Shown in pieces: positions 10,446-20,439 of a stretch of 64,000 nucleotides of DNA. This DNA is from Macrocystis pyrifera (taxonomy: Eukaryota > Sar > Phaeophyceae > Laminariales > Laminariaceae). Within the stretch, counting starts at the first letter, position 1. Each line of letters opens with the position of its first letter. The notes under the pieces were generated by a model. That model saw only the letters and a list, made by a program, of their open reading frames with translations. It was not told the origin of the DNA and made no database searches. The stretch covers positions 10,227,691 to 10,291,690 of the forward strand of contig JASSKH010000006.1 in the NCBI GenBank assembly GCA_031763025.1, read 5' to 3'. The position numbers were made by a program, and so were the translations under genes.

Positions 10446-10751
10446 GAATGGCCTGATAGTAAAGACAAAGGCCAGACTTGTGGCTAAGGGTTTTAGACAG
10501 GTGCAGGATGTAGATTATTTTCAAACGTTTGCTCCAACTCCCTCGTCAGCGTCATTTAAATGTTTGGCGGCTGTTGCAATATAACATGGTTTAAAGATTT
10601 TTCATCTAGACGTCGCACAAGCTTTTTTGTTCGCGCTAAACTCGACGCCGAGATATACATGAACCTACCCGGTGGGTGTGGTGACGTGTCAGGAAAGACC
10701 GCCCGCCTAAACAGATCACTGCATGGTTTAAAGCAGAGCGGACTGCAGTAG
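10423..10751 (+). pseudogene. copia reverse transcriptase, fingers and palm (first part)
   Basis: VFTYKTDKNG, KARLVAKGFRQVQDVDYFQT and FAPTPSSASFKCLAAVAI are the conserved copia reverse-transcriptase opening. A TAA interrupts after AVAI; HGLKIFHLDVAQAF then carries the first catalytic Asp (motif A). A slip in the T-run near 10623-10628 changes frame, after which KLDAEIYMNLPGG and KTARLNRSLHGLKQSG continue the family pattern. A TAG follows the LQ after that. The enzyme would copy element RNA into DNA. Confidence 0.88.
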
Positions 10752-10811
10752 GCCGGATAGTTGGTAGAGACCGTGGTAGAGTACGGAATGGAGTAGTGTA
10801 GGCCTGGCCCG

Positions 10812-11114
10812 TGTGTGCTTCGCATGGTTGTGGACGGCATGGTAGAACTCATCATGGCCGTTCATGTAGGATCAGATGAGACATGCAGAGATTTCCATGC
10901 CGCGCTAGCTATGAAATTTCCCACGAATAACCTCGGCGAACTGACTTGGTACACTTGTTGTGGTTTCAAACGCGACTGGGAACTGGGGACATTAGAGATT
11001 AAGCAGAAGGCGTTCGTTGAGAGCATACTGCATCGTTTTGGTGTTAACCTATCCTCTGACATCCCCGCGACTCCCGATGTGGAACTAGGCCCAAGAGAGG
11101 AGGGCGAACTTTGA
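10812..11114 (+). pseudogene. copia reverse transcriptase, palm to thumb, catalytic YVDD lost
   Basis: The frame from 10815 reads VDGMVELIMAVHVGSDETC where the family has hydrophobics followed by (Y/H)VDD and then about ten residues. Here HV is followed directly by GSDETC, so both catalytic Asp residues are missing, most simply by a short in-frame deletion. NNLGELTWYTCCGFKRDW and IKQKAFVESILHRFGV match the downstream thumb region. The piece between 10752 and 10811 is also poorly conserved. Reverse transcription from this copy is therefore not expected. Confidence 0.85.
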
Positions 11115-11792
11115 GAAGACTGGCCGTACAGGGAGGCTGTGAGCAGCTTGATATGGCTGTCGACCATGACGAAGCCGGGCATCTCGAACGCTGTGCGTGT
11201 TGTAGCGCTCCACTTTCACAACCCAACGGAGAGGCACTGGAAGGCAGTTTTGAAGATTATGGCTCACCTCCACGGGACCAGGCTTATGGGATTGACTTTT
11301 GTGCGGGGCTCGGGATTGGATTTGACTGCGTATAGTGATGCTGATTATGCGGATAAGTCGAACGATGGGCGCTCGGTGTCGGGGACGGTAATTACCCTAG
11401 GGGGTGCGGCGGCCGCCAGTTGGGCAAGTAGCACGCAGAGGTATCTTACGTTGTCGACAGCAGAAGAAGAGTATGTCGCCCTGGGTGAAGGTGTGAAGGA
11501 AGCTTTGTTTACGGGCGCGGTATTGTCCAGACCTAAGCGGATCATGTGTCCGAGTTTCCGAGGATAACCAGGGGCCATAGCGTTGGCTGAGAACCCTCGT
11601 AGTTCTGCTCGGAGTCAGCATATCGAAACGCGTTTTCATTTTGTCAGAGAGCTACTTCGTGCTAAGAAGATCGACTTTCAGTTCGTAGCTTCGGAAGAGC
11701 AGCACGCGGACATCTTGACAAAATCCCTTGCTGCGACCCTTTTTAAGTATCACCATAGGTTCTTGTTGAATCTGTCTTCGGAGGGTGAATAA
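11115..11792 (+). pseudogene. copia RNase H domain
   Basis: Two frames. 11139-11567 carries LIWLSTMTKPGISNAV, a GTRLMGLTFVRG segment, then LTAYSDADYADKSND (first catalytic Asp), RSVSGTVITLGG and LSTAEEEYVAL (catalytic Glu). 11583-11792 carries NPRSSARSQHIETRFHFVRE and EQHADILTKSLA, the end of every copia pol. Between them (about 11560-11585) there is a stop and frame change. It would degrade the RNA strand of the cDNA hybrid. The pol coding region ends at TAA 11790-11792. Confidence 0.88.
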
Positions 11793-12088
11793 GGGGGTAT
11801 AAGCATTATTCGATGGGTACCATGTTAATGCGAGGAATAATTTGTCAGGTCGTCAACCCTTCGCTACTTTGAGGGGTACGGGGGAGTAGGGCACCGCTTG
11901 GCATTTTCTTTTTGGCCTATGGTCATCGTTTGGAATGCGGCCGTTGGTTCAATTGCAATGGTTTGGAGTATATGTGTTATTTCAGGGGGTTTTGACCCGG
12001 TGGCCGGGTTTCCTCCTGTGGGATTGTCTTTGGCTGTTCTTAGGTTCTAGCAAGTCATGAATGTCTGTTCGGTCTCGTCACTGCTGTG
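11793..12088 (+). other. 3' untranslated region of the copia element
   Basis: Non-coding stretch between the pol stop and the polypurine tract. It is G- and T-rich with repeated GGGGTA/GGGGGT words. Confidence 0.6.
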
Positions 12089-12103
12089 AAGAGCTAGGAA
12101 GGG
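12089..12103 (+). promoter_or_regulatory. Probable polypurine tract
   Basis: GAAGAGCTAGGAAGGG-type purine-rich sequence directly before the 3' LTR, the expected place for the plus-strand primer. It is interrupted by a CT. Confidence 0.6.
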
Positions 12104-12347
12104 TGTTCGTTTGGATCGTTCCAACAGCGACGGTTACAAGTTGTAAAGGGTTGTGTATATCTTCGCAGGAGTTATTATGAATTATGCCGTGTGTTCATGA
12201 GGAGAGTTTGAGCACTCTGTTCTCTGCTCCGAGCAACGAGCTAGGCTCCACTCGCTCTCCCCTTCTCTGTCCTCTAATACAACGACAATAAAGAATCTAA
12301 TCAGATCACGTGGTGGTCTGGGCATCCGGGCTTGGACTCTACGAACA
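12104..12347 (+). repeat. 3' LTR of the copia element
   Basis: 244 bp, starts TGTTCGT and ends ACGAACA (perfect 7-bp inverted ends). It contains AATAAAG near 12286-12292, a possible polyadenylation signal; the 5' LTR has ACTACAAAG there. Confidence 0.92.
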
Positions 12348-12984
12348 TTTTTCATTGTTTACCGCGACGTTTAGTTTATGTATCGTTAGTGAGGGATGGG
12401 CCAAAGGCCGACGCGTTGGTGCCGACTACAAGGCCCGCACCGGCATATAGTCCCTCACCATTGATCGACTTAGAGTGCACCGGCACAGCGTTGTCGGTAT
12501 GTACTGCAATACAGTGTGTCTCAGGACGTGTATGATATATATAATGCCGTGCATCGTCACATAGTCCCTCACCATCGACCGCCTTCTAGTGCGCCGGTAA
12601 ATCGGTGTTCGTACGTACATCGTTTATTGCGCACCGCGATATTTAGTATATGTATCGTTAGTGAGGGACGAGTCACAGGCCGACCCTTTGGCGACGGCAA
12701 AGAGACCTGCACCGGCACACATTCTCTCACCATCGACTGCCTTTTAGTGCACCGGCACAACGTTGTTGGCAAGTACGGCAGTACATTGTGTCTCGCATCG
12801 TGTATGATATATATCGCTATATATTTATCACGACGCGTATGATAAGTATCGTTAGTGAAGAGCAGGGCCAAGGGTCGACGCATCGGTGCTGGCCCCAAGC
12901 TGTGCACCGGCACATAGTCCTTCACATTCGACCGCCTTCTAGTGCGCCGGCACAGCGGTGTTGGAACATACAGAGTATACTGAG
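12348..12984. repeat. Satellite-like array, right part
   Basis: Continuation of the array at 1871-2696, with the same words: GTATCGTTAGTGAGGGA (12382, 12653 and a variant at 12848), TAGTCCCTCACCATCGACCG, GTGCGCCGGCACAGCGGTG, GACGCGTATGATAAGTATCG. The sequence directly after the LTR (ATTGTTTACCGCGACG) continues the unit that the left flank breaks off. The array ends near 12970-12985, where homology to copia gag begins abruptly. Confidence 0.75.
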
Positions 12985-13275
12985 TAAAACTGCGTGGCCT
13001 GTCGGGGTTGACCAACCGAGGGGTCAGCCAGATTAGCTTGAGAGGAGTGGAGAACGGGGTGTATTTTCTGGCGGTGAGTTGGGTGGCGGATTTGATCCGC
13101 CTCTCTCGCGTCATTTGGCTTTTGATTACACTGCTGTACCATCGTTTTAATGAGCTGAAACCAAGCGAGAGGCGCTCGGTATTGCATCAGCTAGTAGTTG
13201 GTTTCTTGTCTGCCTTCGTGTCGGCTCAACCGCAGTACTTTGCCCTAAGAGGGTTGAATACTAAAAGCACGGTGC

Positions 13276-13993
13276 TTGTCGCTAGGGGGGTTTAGCCGTG
13301 AAAGTGTGCACTTGCATGCACAGGCGTGGAACTTCCTATGGATGGCTCCCAAGAGCAAGAGTGATAAGAGTCTATGTACCTCGCCGAGGCAAGCGTGGAA
13401 CGCTGTCCCTACGTGGTATGGCCCAAAATTGACGGGAGCCAAATCCGACCTCCCTCGACGCCTTAATAGTTTGAAAGTAGCGCCAGGGAGTAATCCGCTC
13501 GACGAGATGGGTGGAATAGAAGATCCGGCCGCGGAGATGCATACAGCAAGACCTCTCACTGGACGACCACAAATGCTTTTCACAATGTTCATTGACGCTC
13601 GGCCTGCCGATTACGAGGTGGAGGCACGAATCCTGGAATCTCGTGACAGCATCGACCGCGATGATATCATCTACGCTGTTCGAGAACGGCATCACTGACT
13701 GCCTGGAAACAAGAAGATGGGGTCCAACGCTTGGCCACGCACGCCATCCTATATACGTCGGCGGTGGTGGCGGTGGGTGTGGTCGCGGGAAAGGTGGAGA
13801 CAGTGGCAGAAAAAACGGCGAACGTCGGGAAAGCATAGACGAGGCTGTAGGGACACCAACGAGGGCAGTGGTGCCTCGGCCCCGGCTGCGAGTGACAATG
13901 GCAGCAGCGCCAAAGCCACCACAGAAATGTGGGCAATTTAATGGGTGTGGCAATATACCCCATTGGAGGAGAGACTCCACGGCCAATATATGA
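13276..13993 (+). pseudogene. gag: gag remnant of the second copia copy
   Basis: Two overlapping frames (13276-13698 and 13592-13993) correspond to the Gag of the first copy. The words RPADYEVEARILESRDSIDR and KCGQFNGCGNIPHWRRDS mark the central region and the ruined first zinc knuckle. A glycine-rich stretch (about 13758-13800) lies between them. It is useful mainly as the uninterrupted reference for the nested insertion in copy 1. Confidence 0.7.
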
Positions 13994-14259
13994 AGTCAAT
14001 GCTAATCAGGCTCCACTCTGCCGATGCCTGTGTCACGTCCACGGAATATTGATACAGTTGATGCAACGGACGGGGGCACACCGATGATGTCTGCCACTCA
14101 TCTACAGAAGAAGCAGATATGGTGGTGGCGAGCGATGTTGAGGTATTGGACGCCCACGAAGAAGAAGGTACGGTCCAGGATTCAGATTGTTTCGCCGAAG
14201 AGGCAGGCGAGTGCAGTGATGTTTGAGGGGGAGGCAAGTCGGCTTAGCAGGTAGGAAAC

Positions 14260-15770
14260 AAGGCCTGAGTATGCGATTGTGGTGGAGTTACTCACATGAC
14301 GCGCTCAGCACACTGCAAGCTCAATTATCGAGCATGCAACCTTAAACTGCGAATTGCTGATGGATCCACTCGATCGATCGAAGGTAACGGTGACATAGGT
14401 CCGGAAACGGTCTCGTGCAAGGGCTGATAACGAATGTTGCGCACGTGCCTGATCTCCGCTACCACTTATTTTCGCTGCCCACTCTCGTCAAAACGGTCAC
14501 ACTTTCGAAGGGTGCCCCACCGGGGTTGTTTTCAGCCTTACGTCAGAGCGTTCGATCTTGAATCAGTTAAGTGGGACCCTCTACAGCTTTTACGGCTACC
14601 GGGTCGACCGAAGTAGCAAGGAGAAGCTTGTGCAGCACTCGTCCCGGTGCAACTGCCGAGCAAGTCTGCGATTAACGTCAACAACTCCCATTGCGTTGTT
14701 GTGCACTCCGACGACGTCGTACTCGGCGAGACCGCGAAACAGCAAGAAATAGTCCTCGAAGGAGAGCAGCTGGAGTGCAGGGGATACTTCATAGCGATGG
14801 ATCGTCGAACGAGCATTAAGCAATCCACGCACACACGAGCAGATAAGACGCTCGGGAGGATAGTTGAGGATTTGTGTGGACCTAAGACGGTAGAGTCGCT
14901 TGAGAGAAAACGGTATACTCTCATCAGGCGCGACGGTGTTTCGCGGTATACGTGGGTATACTTTCATGCTCCACAAGAGCAGTACCTGGCGGATTCTCGT
15001 GCAGAAAGTGTTTCGTCTAAGGTAGTAATCGGCTGATCTGAGGGGGGTCGTGAACTCCGCGGGCGGAATACGCGTTTTACGCTAGAGGTAGCACATTTCC
15101 GCTAAAATGTGTTCTGAATGACGGGGCTCCTTTTTAGCCCAGAATCGTCGGAATGCCAATCTTGTTTCGAAAAATGACTTTTTCATACTTGGGCTATGAG
15201 ATTATTCGTCTGGATGCAATACTGGTTTTGTGGGAGACATTTTTCCGGTGAGGTATGGAGCTCCTCAATTGAAGAGGCTAAAATAAATGAAGGTGAACTT
15301 CTATCACAGAACGCCTCGGAAGTAGTTCACGGGGGGTCAAGCAGGAATTTACGACGGCCGACAGTCTCCAGTTCAATGGAGTAGAAAAACGCGCACTAGG
15401 TTTGATTGCGATCGCCGCGTTGGCGGGTACCATCCAGGCTCTAGAGATTTTTCCCGGCGCGCAACTCCCGTCCACTGCGTCGTTGTGGGTGGATGCACCC
15501 CACTGGCCGTGTGACGTGTTGAGCCGCACAGCAGTAACGACAGCGAACTCGAAGAGCAAGTCGCCGCATGAGATGTGGGATGTTAGTTCCCCCCAGTACT
15601 GCTACCTTTTTCCTGAAGCCTGGCCACTGCAACGTGAAGAAGGCCAAAACAAGCACAGGCGAAAGCAAAGGAGTGGTTTTAGTTTGACGGTGAACCTAGC
15701 TAACCCTGAGACTCGGTCCGAGACTCAGCACAGGTACCGACGAGGCGACGCACTGTGCTTTTAACGCGAC
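14260..15770 (+). pseudogene. protease and integrase remnants of the second copia copy
   Basis: Protease from about 14275 (CDCGGVTHMT), flap LRIADGSTRSIEGNGD, then the HHCC zinc domain and DLCGPKTVESLERKRYTLI around 14870-14930. RDGVSRYTWVYF follows. A MITE then interrupts at 15075-15311. After it, FTTADSLQFNGVEKRALGLI-like text keeps the catalytic-Glu region, with VAER changed to VEKR. PHEMWDVSS marks the core end near 15575. Multiple frameshifts. Confidence 0.75.
15075..15311. mobile_element. MITE-like element, copy 1 (inside the second copia)
   Basis: 237 bp homologous along its length to 50640-50867 (shared words CGTCGGAATG, GAGGTATGGAGCT, GAGATTATTC versus GGGATTATTC). Its ends are TTTTACGCTAGAGGT and ACTTCTATCACAGAA, a decayed version of the 15-bp perfect inverted repeat of the other copy. 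The copia sequence on its two sides joins when it is removed. A flanking CGC on both sides may be a 3-bp duplication, but this is uncertain. Confidence 0.75.
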
Positions 15771-15775
15771 ATGCC

Positions 15776-16545
15776 ACACGTGTTTGTGAGAGCGAACATG
15801 CTATTGGTGGCAAACGGAAGTCGTTTGCCATTATCGTTACGAACATCACGTACGTATTTGCCATTATCGTTACGAACATCACGTACGTATTTGCCATTAT
15901 CGTTACGAACATCACGTACGTATGCTTCAAGCACTCTACTTTCATCATCTCCGCATCATTTTGTTTTCTGTCTAGCTCGACGTTGGCTCCACCAGTACGA
16001 ACATATGCTTTATAGCAGGAATGCACCAAGTCCTTGAGCTTCTTCCGGAAAGTGCGTTCCAGCTCGTCGTCCTTGGTGTAATCAGTTGGAGCATACACGA
16101 CGACGAACTCAACTGCGTCTCATTAACCTGCCATCTCAATACGCATTGACATTAGCCGTTCGTTGGTGAAATAGTGAGCGTACACAGACGTTTAGCACAA
16201 GGGTCCCTTGATAGCTACACATAACTGGTACAGCGCTTTCCTGGCAGCTGGTGTCTCCTAGCCTGAGCAGAAAACGTGATACCTTGCGCATGCACGGGTG
16301 TTGCTGCCGGACGTTCGAGGTTTATGCAGGCCAAGAAAGTCACAGCCAAGTTGCTGTTTTGTTGCCAGTACACGCTCGTTATGTCCGTAGCTGTTTTTCC
16401 CCATTTACAGCCTGGGTGCGCACATTGTAAGTCGCAACTGTCTCACGTGCTTTCTTTCTGTCTGTTGCGAGCGTCACGAGCTGCTTGTTTCACAAGACTC
16501 GTCCCGGCTTCCTTTTATATTTATGATGTTACTTTCTTATCTCGA
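15776..16545 (-). pseudogene. LINE endonuclease fragment
   Basis: Minus-strand counterpart of 24735-25450 in the larger LINE. The frame 16098-15700 starts YAPTDYTKDDELERTF, matching the YAPTD segment of APE-type endonucleases, and continues with GGANVELDRK. A 33-bp unit is triplicated in frame (15824-15922), repeating MFVTIMAN. Fragment ends are ragged; it abuts the second copia at about 15775. Confidence 0.7.
15824..15922. repeat. 33-bp unit in three exact tandem copies
   Basis: Units 15824-15856, 15857-15889 and 15890-15922 are identical. The related LINE at about 24800 has a single diverged unit. 33 bp equals 11 codons, so the LINE frame is kept. Confidence 0.95.
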
Positions 16546-17257
16546 TGATGAATGGCCGTACGTACACCTGATATATTTAGGGTCACCCCGTGTCAAATAT
16601 GTCCTGCCTGGCCTGACGGGTGGTGAATAGTGTTGGACATCGACGCTCTAAACGTTTCGGTATGGTAACCGCAATCAAGCCGATAAACTATATCGATGAC
16701 GCTAATTGTCGTTTCCGAACCGAAACACGAACATTTCGATGAACGATACGATAATGATAAATGAGGGGAAGAAAGAAACGCATATATTCTGCCTGAGGCA
16801 CGCCCATTTGTTTCAATATTATAAAATATATAGGACGGTGCTACTGGACGCCACACATCGTATCATATCATATTCATCACATCTATTATTATATAACGTT
16901 ATGTATTATGTATACTACTTGTACTGCACAAGGTATTGGCTTCAAGGCGTTCAAGCTCTGCATCCCTTGGTTCAACGAAATTAAAAACAAGGCAACAACA
17001 GCAGCACACCAGCGTCAATGCTGCCTGTACATATCAAAGAGGTAAACACATCTATCATATACTAATTATATACAGTTTGGGTATGACCTGATATTGGTAC
17101 AATACTCTAGGCCAGTATTTCACGAGAAAACAGCTATTTACCACAACCAACTGTGCTGTTGTAGGCACTGGTACGCCGACACTGTTGTATGCCCGGAATG
17201 AATCGCCTCCAAAGAGGATGCCATCACTAACCACTATCATGTACCAAGTAGTATGTA
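16546..17257. other. A/T-rich stretch, nothing recognised
   Basis: Short frames only. 16760-17060 is A/T-rich with TATTATATAACG-type words. No repeat partner found in the window. Confidence 0.5.
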
Positions 17258-17950
17258 TCATATCAATATAGTTCTACGCATACCGGGCACAGGGTATGTG
17301 TCAGCTCCTGTTATGCAGGTAAAAAGGAATAAAACCTTACCTTCTCGGTCACTGAGAAAACCCTGCTCGGAACAACTGCCTACCCTGAAAACCGAACTAA
17401 AAGGCACACATCCGGGAGAATAATACGGCGAGAAGTCAAAACTCAATTCGATTGACCGGTTGGTGTCCCTTGGCAAGGAGAGGAGGCCTCCTCGTGGGCA
17501 TGCGCCACGTGGGTGGAGCTCTCGATGCTTGATGTTGGGCGGAAATCCGAAGCGTACCCATGCTGGGGGTAGAGCCCCCGGGCAGAAGCAATTTGAACAG
17601 TGGCTCAACCTAAAGAGACTGTTTTCATGCTGGTATACTGGCAAGAACGGCAGCCGGAACGACTCCTCCCGGAAGCATTGCTGGGTTGAGTTGTGAATTA
17701 ATGACGTCGATAGACTGCTGTGTCCAGTATGTTTTGCGTCAATGTCGAGACGATGGACCGGGAGCTCAGGGGCTCGGAGCGCCTGGCGGGTCAAGATGAT
17801 CCGATCGAGAACGAATTTCAAGACACGCGTTTTGAGCGAGGATATGGTGGATGCCACCAACGTCGGGTGGGTGGGTTTCAGGACCTTTACAGCCTGGGTC
17901 TGCTTGTTTTTCGCCGCTTCATCGAGCTTGGATCTATGAGCTCTGTCCAC
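17258..17950 (-). CDS. Hypothetical 230-codon open frame
   Basis: The longest uninterrupted frame outside known elements. The N-terminal part is Lys/Ala-rich and includes LDRIILTRQALRAPELPVHR, which loosely echoes the RIDYILTRQ words at the end of the LINE endonuclease near 24690. The C-terminal 150 residues are Ser-, Pro- and Cys-rich with no domain I know. No promoter or intron evidence. It may be a chance frame over a decayed LINE piece. Confidence 0.2.
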   Translation of the reverse strand: MDRAHRSKLDEAAKNKQTQAVKVLKPTHPTLVASTISSLKTRVLKFVLDRIILTRQALRAPELPVHRLDIDAKHTGHSSLSTSLIHNSTQQCFREESFRLPFLPVYQHENSLFRLSHCSNCFCPGALPPAWVRFGFPPNIKHRELHPRGACPRGGLLSLPRDTNRSIELSFDFSPYYSPGCVPFSSVFRVGSCSEQGFLSDREGKVLFLFTCITGADTYPVPGMRRTILI

Positions 17951-18616
17951 TTTTATCCACTCGTAGGGGGCGATGAGGTTGCTGGTGTTTGCATTTCAGG
18001 CACTAAATCATCAGGGAGCAACAGCGACACATGATACGTTTCCTTGGATCGAGCAAGAAGAGGAGCTCTGTGCAGGGAAGGTTTCGCCGCTTTGGCTTAG
18101 GGTGGCAGCTGCGCAGGTCGGTGACGTCCTCGGTGTCCTCCTCGTCGTGGCCTCTGCCTCTTTCAACAGTCTCCTCGATCACTCGGTTGCCCGCCGTCCT
18201 CTCGGGAGCATTGGACACAACCTGCCGTTGTGGAAACGTGCTCCCCAATGCGGCCAGCTGCGAACCGTTGTGGTGGGGTGCTCCTCCTCTCCTGTTAGTT
18301 GGCACTGTATCTCCTGGCCTCTTGACAAGCGTTTGGCTTCCTATCGCCTTATCGTCCCATCGTTTTATCGTTATCGTTACCGAACGAAAAGACCCAAACT
18401 TTATTTACGATATCCAACACTACTAACAGTGGCGAGAACGTTTCTCGGTAATTAGCTTGACATTGCTTTGTGTTTGTCGCTTTTTAAGTCCCTTTGTTGT
18501 ACGTTTCGTCGCAGCCCCCTCCAGGGTGGCAAGATACGCTTGTGGTAGCTTATTTTGTCATTGTGGTTTCTTCTTTCTATTGTTCTACTTTTTTTTTGGG
18601 TGTTCTAACGTTTTCT
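17951..18616. other. No gene recognised
   Basis: GC-balanced sequence with overlapping short frames on both strands. It ends where LINE homology starts. Confidence 0.4.
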
Positions 18617-20395
18617 TAGGGTTGAGGTTTGAGTTTGACAAAACCGGGTGGAATACGCTGAAGACGGCGTGCGCGAATCTGCGATGGGCGATTGGCGCAG
18701 CGTTGTATATTTGCTGCGAAGAGTATCTTGCTGGAACGAAGAGACTCCGCGACAACACCAGCGGGTTTCTACAAACACTTGAAGGTCATGGTGCGGTTGG
18801 ACGGTCGAAAAGGAAAGAAGCGAACAGACGAGGATGGCACGCTATTGAAGGACAAGGTGCGCATTCTTGAACGGTGGGTAAGGTGTTTAGGTAGGTACTG
18901 AATCAAAAGCCAAAAATTGTCCAAGTTGAGCCAATCAAAACCGTTCTTCTTCGACAACGGCCGTGGGCACCACCCTTCGGGAACGAACCGACTATGGATT
19001 AAATAAGGGCGTAATCCAGGATATGCCAGACTGGAAAGCGGTAGGACCAGACTCTCTTCCGGCCGGGTTACTAAACCTTGACCACCCCGAACTCATCCAG
19101 TACTTTTAAAATTTAGTTGGCAACGTGTGGACAACGGTTGACGTCCCCGAGCAATGGTTAGATGCGACCACCAAGGTCCTTAATAAACTCAAGTATCGCC
19201 GTGATTGCAACAACTAGCAAGAGGTTTCGCTTGTTTTACATCCAGGCAAAGTATTGCTGAAAACGTTCGAGTCCCGCCCCAGTAACTACTGCGAGGTCGA
19301 TAGGGTACCCCCCGAGGAACACTGCGGCTTCCGACCAGCACGATAATCAGAAGACATGCTATTGGTCGTGCTCCAACAGCAAGAAATCGAACGAGATTGA
19401 AAAAATCCACAGTACATGCGCCTCGTCGATCTGCAAAAAGCATACTACTCCGTCGTCGACCGAACGGTATTGTGGGTGGTGCTCGCACGCTTTAGCGCAC
19501 TAGAGAAGATGCTAACAATCATTCCCCAGTTCCACGCAGGCGGGCGAGACCACTTGGGTACAGCTGACGGTGAGCACTCGGAATGGTTTGACGTCACTCA
19601 GGGGCTGCGGCAAGGATGTGTGTTGTCATCGCTTCTGCTCAATGCCGTCTTCGCTGACATAACACACGCCCTGCTGGTACGCTTCGGTTAAGATCCATAT
19701 AATTGGAGGGACTCGGTTCACCTCGAGGAGGACCTCGGGAAGGACGGGGTGACGGTTGACCCACTAACTTGCGTACGGAGGGACGTATGGGGTTGTGCGG
19801 TACACGGGCGATGCAGACAATGTTTGTAAGTCGGCGAAAGCTCTTGCGAAGATAGTGACCGTCATTGTGACCGTTATTAAAGCAGCAGGCCTCACCGTAT
19901 CAGAGACGAAACCAGAGCCAATGCTGATGCCAACATCTAAACCAGGCATCCCAGACGTAACCGCTCGTCATCAAAGCAGCGGGGCATAGGTATTTAGACA
20001 GACGATGCAGGTTTTGTTTCTGGGCGGTCTTGTCGTCTCAAGCTCTGCCATTTTGCCAGAGATCAAGTGGTGAAGGGCCAGCATTCCGAGGACGAGAACA
20101 CAGCAACACAAGCCAGACCAGGAAATCGCAACGAAACGACAACGAAACAATGATAATAGTCATTGGCATGAAATAGAATGAAAACGACTTGAGGAGATCA
20201 AAATGCTGCCATAAGCAAAGCGTACGTACGCCGATGAGGTTTCTGCTGATTTTTAATTGGCCTACCTCTGTCTCAAACTCTGTGATTACCCAATTTGTAT
20301 CTCTCTAGTACAAGAAACGAAGACGGGGACGGGGTGTACTGATGAACCTGAGGACAAAGGACGATTTCAGGTGCGGACAACACACACATGCTACT
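18617..20395 (+). mobile_element. LINE fragment A (linker, reverse transcriptase and tail)
   Basis: Plus-strand relative of the minus-strand LINE at 21103-25915. It starts WNTLKTACANL (compare WKTLRSACANL) and continues through GFYKHLKVMVRLDGRKGKKR and KDKVRILERW. The reverse transcriptase is scattered over frames: VDLQKAYYSVVDR (motif A region), [20 protein letters not shown] (motif B) at 19416-19691, then KIVTVIVTVIKAAGLTVSET at 19795-19989. The catalytic YADD is replaced by YTGDAD. The 3' end near 20395 has the family tail (GTATCTCTCTAG... GGGTGTACTGATGAA...) followed by CAACACACACA. It has no endonuclease and is dead. Confidence 0.85.
19416..19691 (+). pseudogene. LINE reverse transcriptase, motifs A-B (fragment A)
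   Basis: 92 codons aligned to the palm of the larger LINE: VDLQKAYYSVVDRTVLW, then [20 protein letters not shown]. The ending FADITHALLVRFG replaces [14 protein letters not shown] stop follows immediately. Confidence 0.8.
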
Positions 20396-20439
20396 GAGGT
20401 GTGGGGCTAGTAGTACCAGCCAATGGGACTTCCGTCGAT

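Larger units (their letters stand above)
2697..12347 (+). mobile_element. Ty1/copia LTR retrotransposon, degenerate, carrying a nested element
   Basis: A 9.65-kb element bounded by two 244-bp LTRs in direct orientation. The internal order is gag, protease, integrase, reverse transcriptase, RNase H. Integrase lying before reverse transcriptase is the copia (Pseudoviridae-type) order. Without the nested 3.49-kb insertion it would be about 6.2 kb, a usual copia length. A hand count gives about 22 differences between the LTRs (about 9 percent), so the insertion is old. The coding region is broken by several frameshifts and stops and has lost catalytic residues, so the copy is inactive. No clean 5-bp target duplication is visible (ATCGT left, TTTTT right), but both flanks belong to one satellite array, which confirms the boundaries. 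Confidence 0.9.
12985..15775 (+). mobile_element. Second copia copy, truncated at both ends
   Basis: Aligns to the first copia from about 3470 (gag) to about 9545 (integrase C-terminus), without LTRs, reverse transcriptase or RNase H, and without the nested element. At 13.84 kb the gag reads SIDEAVGTPTRAVV across the empty insertion site. The protease active site reads CDCGGVTHMT (catalytic Asp kept, neighbours changed). The HHCC, DLCGPK, RDGVSRYTWVYF and HEMWDVSS pieces of integrase are recognisable in shifting frames. A MITE sits at 15075-15311 in the integrase core. It is too decayed to be functional. Confidence 0.85.

Noticed and set aside
2692..12352. A target-site duplication for the large copia element
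   Set aside because: The five bases on the left (ATCGT) and right (TTTTT) differ; only the shared satellite flanks support the insertion site.
15824..15922. CRISPR-like array
   Set aside because: The three 33-bp units are directly adjacent with no spacers and lie in a LINE coding fragment of a eukaryotic genome.
17258..17950. LINE endonuclease homology in the 230-codon minus frame
   Set aside because: Only a short word (RIILTRQALR) resembles RIDYILTRQ of LINE B; the surrounding sequence does not align well enough to call it.
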